64,000 nucleotides of DNA. Origin: Hermatobates lingyangjiaoensis. Taxonomy: Eukaryota > Arthropoda > Insecta > Hemiptera > Hermatobatidae. Below, piece after piece: positions 57,497 to 64,000 of the stretch (its first letter is position 1; every line of letters starts with the position of its first letter). The stretch is taken from the NCBI GenBank assembly GCA_026182355.1, contig JAPFBL010001617.1, positions 5,191,001-5,255,000 on the forward strand, given 5' to 3'. Under the pieces are notes generated by a model. The model was not told the DNA's origin and did no database searches. It saw nothing but the letters and a program-made list of their open reading frames with translations. Both the position numbers and the translations under genes were made by a program.

Positions 57497-58639
57497 TTAG
57501 AATCACAACACGATTTAAAAATCATCTATCCTCTAAATGCTCTTAAAAATTAGGTATACAGTTAATTCAATGACGATTAAAAAAGTAGAATGACTGGGTT
57601 TACATAGTCGAAGGGTAACTTTTAATCAAGCCATAAACAACAAATGAAAGTAAATCTTTTAGGGGAACTAAATCTGATGCAGGATCACTGCTAAAATAAT
57701 TTCCACATTTCCTCTTCATTCTTTCATTAAAATGTTGGTGCCTTTGGTAATTTTTGGAATTTTTTTTTCAGATGAGAGATTTTCAAAAGTTTGCAGGATC
57801 CGAATTTAGGGTTCTATGAAGCATATGTTGATTTGAGGTGACTAATTAATACATTGGATCTTTAATGCAATGCAACCTATAATATTGTAAAAATAAGTGA
57901 ATACAAATTGCACAACCAAGAAGAAAAAGAAGAATGGATGGAGAACGAAGAAAAGATCTCGTTCTGCACACCACTGATTCTGAGTCATTCCATGAATTGT
58001 AACAACAATTTCTCTTTACATTTTAAGGCAAATTATGAAATTGATATTATTACGTACATCTCTAATTAAAATTTGTCCAATAACTCAAATAGTTACTAAA
58101 GATTCTTCTCTCGAAAAATAGAGTATGAATAGTGAAATGAACAGATGTGAGTGTTTGTTTTGTAAGAGCTATGAGATAGAAGATAAAATCGCGAATATGA
58201 ATTGATGACCACCATTATTACTAAAAATAGCAACAGGTTAATTTCAAGAACTCATAACAGTATAAAATATGTGAAAAATGCATTTCAACGGCTATTCACC
58301 GCGATTTTTCTATCCGATAATTCTGATGTGATTTAAATGGTAATAATTCAATAAGTAAATATTTTCCTTTAGAATACATTAAAAAAACTTAAAGTCCTTT
58401 TGGAAGTTTACGCAACATTCTCTTATATAACAAGTTCTCTTTTTACACAACATTGTTAACAATTATTACTCTTCCTCCTAAATAAATAGGGGCTCTACCT
58501 TTAACTTCTAAGATCCGTTGTTTTTGATTCGACTCCCTTCGTTCAAAGGGTTTCGAATTTGATGCTTCTTAACAAAGAGCAGGGTTCAACACACCATGCT
58601 GAAGAGTTATTTTACCATACAACATTCTCACCGATTTTT
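57497..58639. other. No recognised gene
   Basis: AT-rich and without identifiable structure. Confidence 0.5.
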
Positions 58640-59370
58640 TAGGATTGGTTTGAGGGCTTGACTTCTGGCCAATTTGTCGGGGATGGCAAAAAGTTCCTAT
58701 CTGGCGACCTATTTGCCTAGCCACTTTACTACCATTACTAACTAACCGGCTTCTTAGGGCTGGCAACAAGTGCCCATCTGGTGTTCCATTTTCTCGGCTC
58801 CTGGCCACCTTACAACCAGGCAGACCTATCAGTCCGATCGATAGTATGGTGATCACCGACCGTCCGGTGATCTATTTGCCTGGCTCCTAGCCACTTTACT
58901 AAACTACTACGTAACTAACCGATTTATCCAGAGTTGGCAAAGAAGAACCATCTGGTGGCCTGTTTCATTGGCTCCTGACAACCTTACAATCACTGATATC
59001 TGGCTGGACGATTTGTCGAGATTAAAAATCTCGATTTTCTGGCTGGCTGGCAAAAAGAACCCAAGCAGTTTGGCGGTTTGTCTCTCTGGCTCCGGGCTAC
59101 CATACTACCATAGTAGTGACTAACCAACAGATTTGCCAGGGTGCCAATTTGGTATGTTTCGTTGGCTTCTAACCACCTTACTATCACCACTATCCAGTCG
59201 ACATGTCGGGATCGACAAAAAGAACCCGACCTGCCTGGTTTGCCTGGCTCCTGGCCATTTTTGTAACACTAACCAACCGACTTGTTTCGCTTTGCAAAAT
59301 TGACTCATCAGGTGGCCTCTTTGCTAGTCTCCTGGATACCTTACTACCACTACTATCTGGCCGATTTATA
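58640..59370. repeat. Degenerate minisatellite, unit about 85 bp, 8-9 copies
   Basis: Diverged tandem units share the order 'actaaccaaccgatttg', 'tggcaaaaagaaccc', 'atctggtggcct', 'ttgcctggctcctggcca' and 'ccttactaccactact'. Unit starts fall near 58660, 58745, 58835, 58918, 59005, 59125, 59198, 59278 and 59362. One unit is longer because of an 'agattaaaaatctcgat' inverted insert near 59019. The array is GC-richer than the flanks. Minus-strand frames across it are open for 60-95 codons but are not conserved between units. Confidence 0.75.
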
Positions 59371-62300
59371 ATAAGTTCAATTTTCCCATTTCATACTTTC
59401 CCATAAGATGGAGACTCATTTCAATAACGTTTTTTCAGTTATTGAGGGATGTTTATTATTTCAAAAATTTTCATTTAAAAATAAGTTCCCTAAACAAAAT
59501 AGATAGATAGCTCATTTAATTTTATGAATTTATAGTTTACATTAATAAAATTAATACTTTTGAAACTTCACATGATAAAACATTTAGTTGAAAATCAGAG
59601 AACTCGGTAAGCAAGTAAAATTAAAGAACAATGACAACACTATACAGCTCAAACTACGATAAATAGTCTGTCAGAGTTATTCTTCTTCTCGTTAACTTTC
59701 ATTATACAGAATCAGAATACCATGTTTCCAGGTTACACATCAACACACAATTATTAGGAATGCGCTCTTAAGGTTGCTATCTTTGGGTCCATGTTAATAA
59801 TACAGAGAGCCAAGCTAATGGGCAACTAATCCACTACCTCTACACATAGATTCAGTAGTAGTAGTAGTAGTAGGGTGAATGACCAGGATGAGCATTAAAT
59901 ACTATCGGTACCACGTGAATTTTTACAACACTGCACTTGGGTGCACCTGAGCCCTTGATCCTGGGGAACGGACACTTCACAAAACTACCAGTTTTGTCAA
60001 CTACTATTACTACATACTCAGTTTATTATTATCCTCTTATTCAGTTACTTCATTACTCATATACCACGCTAAATTTATAAGGAAATTGATATACAATTTG
60101 ACTACTTTCTTCAACTCGATATTTGTATGGTGTATTTGAGTCTATATGTATATGCATTAACGTGTCAGTACGCTACCTAACAAGTGTAAAAATCACAAGG
60201 TTCTTCTCATCTTCGAATTCAAAAGATTTAAACCATTGTGTAGTGACTGCAACATTACAATGCTATTCTTCTTCAAAAGTACTAAATAATCGTAAGTATA
60301 AATATAAAGAAAACACACTTTCACCCGTTACAATACTTGAAAAAAGAAAAGTTTTAAAACTCATAGAAAATCAAACATTTTAGATGCAACTAATATGCGG
60401 TGAATATTCTTCACTGGTATTTATTTAATATTCTATTCCAAATTCATAAAAATTATTTTTTTCAATTTGAATGCTATGTCTGTTTTGCATATTTCTGTTA
60501 CACATTAATATCCACACATATCCTCAATAGTTTATTTGTAATTAATCATTATTTTGCCATAAGATCTACTTAGGAACTATTTCTTTCGTAAGTCTTAGTA
60601 ATAGCATCAATTCAGGGAACCAGTAAGCGATATATATAATTCAAGTTTAAACCAGCAATTCAGGAATAATTTAATTTAAAATAAAATTAAAATGAGTTTA
60701 ATTTTCAAGTCAAAGGTTACTATATTGATTACAGACAGTCGATCAGATTTTCCTTATTTTTAAATATATTATTATTTATTAGTTAATAGAATCAGTAATG
60801 AAATCATGTTTCTTAGCAAAAATATTGAAAAAAGTTTTTACATGGATACAAAATGCATATAACATTAAGGTAATTGTTTATTTGTACATTCAGTTTTTCT
60901 ATAAAAAAAATATCCAAAATTACCTTTACATAATCATGTACAATAAGACAACCATGCAACTTTTTCCATCTTAAGTCTAAATAATTTATCAAACGTAACA
61001 AATGTTATAATCTTCACAATAGTAAAGCTCAAACCAGATCAGTTAGTTACAATCGCAAAATGCTTAGAAATTACATAGACTACTAAATCAAATAGTGGTA
61101 CTGGAAAACAAAGTAACAGAATAGTAAAATCTTCCAATACGATATGTTGGCCAAATAACAGTTCAACGCTTCTGAATATTGTAAATTATATTGATTATAA
61201 TTTAAATAACAAAACCCAAAAATATTAAAGTATTGAAAGGATACGAAAAAATAGATTACTCAGTACAGAAGGAACCAGGTAACAACAAATGAAAACAAGT
61301 TTACCAAGTGAGAAAAGTAAAAAAGCAGCGGTTTTACACACAAAGTACATAAATATTGGTCCAAAACAAGAAATAACTGTAAATGTATCTATAATTCACT
61401 TTTCATACCTCAATCATTAGAAGCACATTTAAATATTGTTCATCAACAAATCATAATCCCAATAAGTAGAACTTTTATGCCAACAGCCTATGTACTTTAT
61501 TTGTATTTAAAACTAAAAGGATAAGACGTTAGGTATTACAAAGTTAGTGCTCCTATTCAGGACGAAAGGATGGAGAAAGTGCAACCAAGTAGCGAAATTA
61601 ACTTAAAAACTTTAAACTAATTATTTTAACTTAAATAATTCTTGCAGCTAATTTAAAGTCAACCGAAAAGTATTTCTTAATATGAGTGAATATAAAGAAC
61701 CTATCTTTATACTACTACTTGCTATAAGTAAATTATTAAAACATTTGTTACCTTCTTTATAATAGAAAATTATTGTATCACGCATGTGTAATATTTTTAA
61801 AGTAATAAAAACTATAGGAATTATAACAAAACAAAGGTAGAGCATAAGACCTTATAAAAATTATGATATCCTTATTTGATAATAAAAAATGAAATACAGT
61901 AAATATTTCATGACGTTAAAAAAGTTTTTAAGGGTATTAAAAAAACATGCTATAATACAGCGTCGATTAATTAATCCTAAACTGACCCTTGAAAGGAAAT
62001 AATAAGCAACCCAGGCAAGAATCTATGAAGTTGGAGAAGATCAGATTTTTAGCAGCACATAGGTACCTACAATTAATAGTAATTAATTAATAGAATCTTA
62101 TTAAAGACCCATTAATAAGATTTAATTATTTAAAAGATATTTAGGAAACAAATAATTAAACATTTTTCTTAGAATAAGTAAACAAATGGATTAATTTTTT
62201 TTATGAGAACCGAAATCTTTATTATTCCTTTCAAAGGAATACTGAGATGATACAATAAAACCGCTGCTTAGACATACATAATAATGTAATTTTTTGTTTT

Positions 62301-64000
62301 AGATCAGTATGTAAATGAAGAACAATATAAAAAAAATAAATATGGTTCCCATAATTTATTATTAGAGGCTGCCTGGTTGACCACGATAAATAATTAGAAT
62401 AAATTAAAATAAATATAATTTAGGCTATAAAAAGCTAAAGCACCAAACGTTACATGTAACTTTATGACATAATGAAAACTAAATATAATAATAATGGTGA
62501 TCCAACTATAAATGCAAAGGAAGGTATAGAGGTTTTGACTAGCCAGTGTACAATTACCATTAACATGTGATCACAAAATAATTACACGCTCCTTCATATA
62601 AGACGACAGTAATATACAAAGCACTACCATATCAAAATTCTAGTATCGAACACTTTTAATGAAATTAATCAAAAGAGAGCTAGAATCACATTTATTTGTC
62701 AGGTACAAAAGATTATACAGAATCATTGCAGTAATAATAATTACAATGAATTAAATATTAAAATTCTTAGGACCAAACTAATTTTCCCTAAAGGAGGTCA
62801 TTCCTTCATATACACTGAGCAAAGGGATTAACCAAGAGATAGAAACCATTTTGTAAAAAATAAAATTGCATATCTGAATTCCTAATTCCTTCCAGAGATT
62901 CAAGAACAAAATATCACAATGGTTTCAATATTTCGTAAAACTAAATAAAAGGAATTAAATTTACAAAATGCAGAACACAATGGTTATTGTTTATGCAATT
63001 ACCACAAAAATGTCCCACATTTTTCCTAACCAGGAAGCATTAATACAAAATAATGTCTGTGATGTAAGTCTTTTTTCCAAAAGAAAATATTATTTTAGGA
63101 GTTTAACTGCACTCTCTTTTTTTGTTGGTGTACTGGGCAAAATGGCCACATACTAACCTATGATTACACATATGAATGAACTGTCCAGTTACCAGTTCTG
63201 CTCGCTAGCAAGCTGTTGTTCTGATAGTGAACATAATTATTCCTACTATCTATAAAATTTCAAACGAAGGTCTAATAGTATTACAAGATGAATTCAAAAG
63301 TGATAATTTGCACAGAATTTAAAATTAACCACACAGAAAAATATAAATAACATTGTTTGGCATTCATTCGCCTTGCTGCTATACAAACAACTACACATTA
63401 TGATCGTACCGTTATAAAAAAAAAGTATATTTAAGTTTTTTTATGTTTTTAATTTTTTTCGGTTTATTACAGTCTTTATTACAAAGCGGGAAAGAAAATA
63501 GGAGTCAACAGGCTATATTCATTTGTAATGGCAGATAAATAATAAATTATTCTACAAATTATGTAATAAAAGTCAAAAACAATGAAAGAATCACAATTTA
63601 TTTAAATATTTATGAACAAACCACTACGATGAAAAAAAAGGGTACACAAAGAAAATAGAATCTACCAAAACTAACGGCTTGATTATTTACTTACTTACTT
63701 TTAACATTTATTTCACAAATATTTTAATATTTCATATAAAACCTAAATGCCGTGGCTCCAACATGAATTAATAAAATTCTCCCTATTCAGTTATAACGAA
63801 CAAATATCTCTGTGATAAGTCTCATAAAACTGTTTTTCATTGTTTGATTTATACTATAATAAGATATATTAATTAAATTAAATGAAACAAATATATCATA
63901 TAATACTATATAAGACGTTTCATTATGAAAGAGGTAACATTTCTTTTCAGTTTATTAGTTCCTCTTAACACTACATGAAAGCATTTTTTAAGGTTTTCTA
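59371..64000. other. Gene-free AT-rich stretch
   Basis: No gene, RNA or element recognised. There is a (TAG)n run at about 59854-59872. Frames reach at most 86 codons (60123-60383), without motifs. Confidence 0.5.

Noticed and set aside
1..64000. CRISPR array, operon or prophage
   Set aside because: The content is eukaryotic retroelements and DNA transposons. The only regular array is the degenerate minisatellite at 58.6-59.4 kb, which has no spacer structure.

Overview
The window looks like intergenic or intronic DNA from an insect-like arthropod. It is very AT-rich, has no operons and no convincing intact host gene, and is packed with decayed eukaryotic transposable elements: Penelope-like, jockey-like and other non-LTR, errantivirus-like (Ty3/gypsy with env), piggyBac-like and hAT elements. 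The order of insect cannot be fixed from this sequence. No rRNA, tRNA, CRISPR array or bacterial feature was seen.

Layout. 1-5.4 kb: AT-rich, one weak candidate exon, one repeat fragment. 5.5-9.8 kb: Penelope-like debris, including two large inverted repeats (5.79-6.31 and 8.16-9.10 kb). 13.0-14.6 kb: a 53-bp-arm hairpin, then a repeat (called family A here) carrying a perfect 139-bp inverted duplication. 15.3-17.3 kb: the best complete copy of the dominant unclassified repeat (family B). 20.8-21.8 kb: a piggyBac-like element keeping only the N-terminus of its transposase. 21.9-23.4 kb: two Penelope-type endonuclease remnants. 24.4-26.2, 30.1-31.4 and 35.2-38.5 kb: more family B, the last being one copy inserted inside another. 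33.2-35.2 kb: family A as a long head-to-head inverted repeat. 39.9-41.8 kb: a decayed jockey-like element. 41.9-47.65 kb: a 5'-truncated, multiply broken errantivirus-like provirus (protease, RT, RNase H, integrase, env) with a hAT element inserted cleanly in the integrase. 49.0-49.6 kb: a Penelope RT-endonuclease junction. 54.4-55.9 kb: a second non-LTR RT split by a 770-bp GC-rich insertion with a 13-bp target duplication. 56.4-57.5 kb: an inverted-repeat element between 18-bp direct repeats. 58.6-59.4 kb: a degenerate minisatellite. 59.4-64 kb: nothing recognised.

Nothing here works as a pathway. The useful information is the order and mechanism of insertions: hAT into errantivirus, family B into family B, the 770-bp element into a non-LTR RT, and inverted duplications inside repeats. 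Family B occupies roughly 11-12 kb by summing the intervals below and accounts for most of the TG/CA microsatellites. It is the main candidate for something undescribed. Family names A and B are labels made for this report only. All homology calls rest on motifs read by eye, without database searches.
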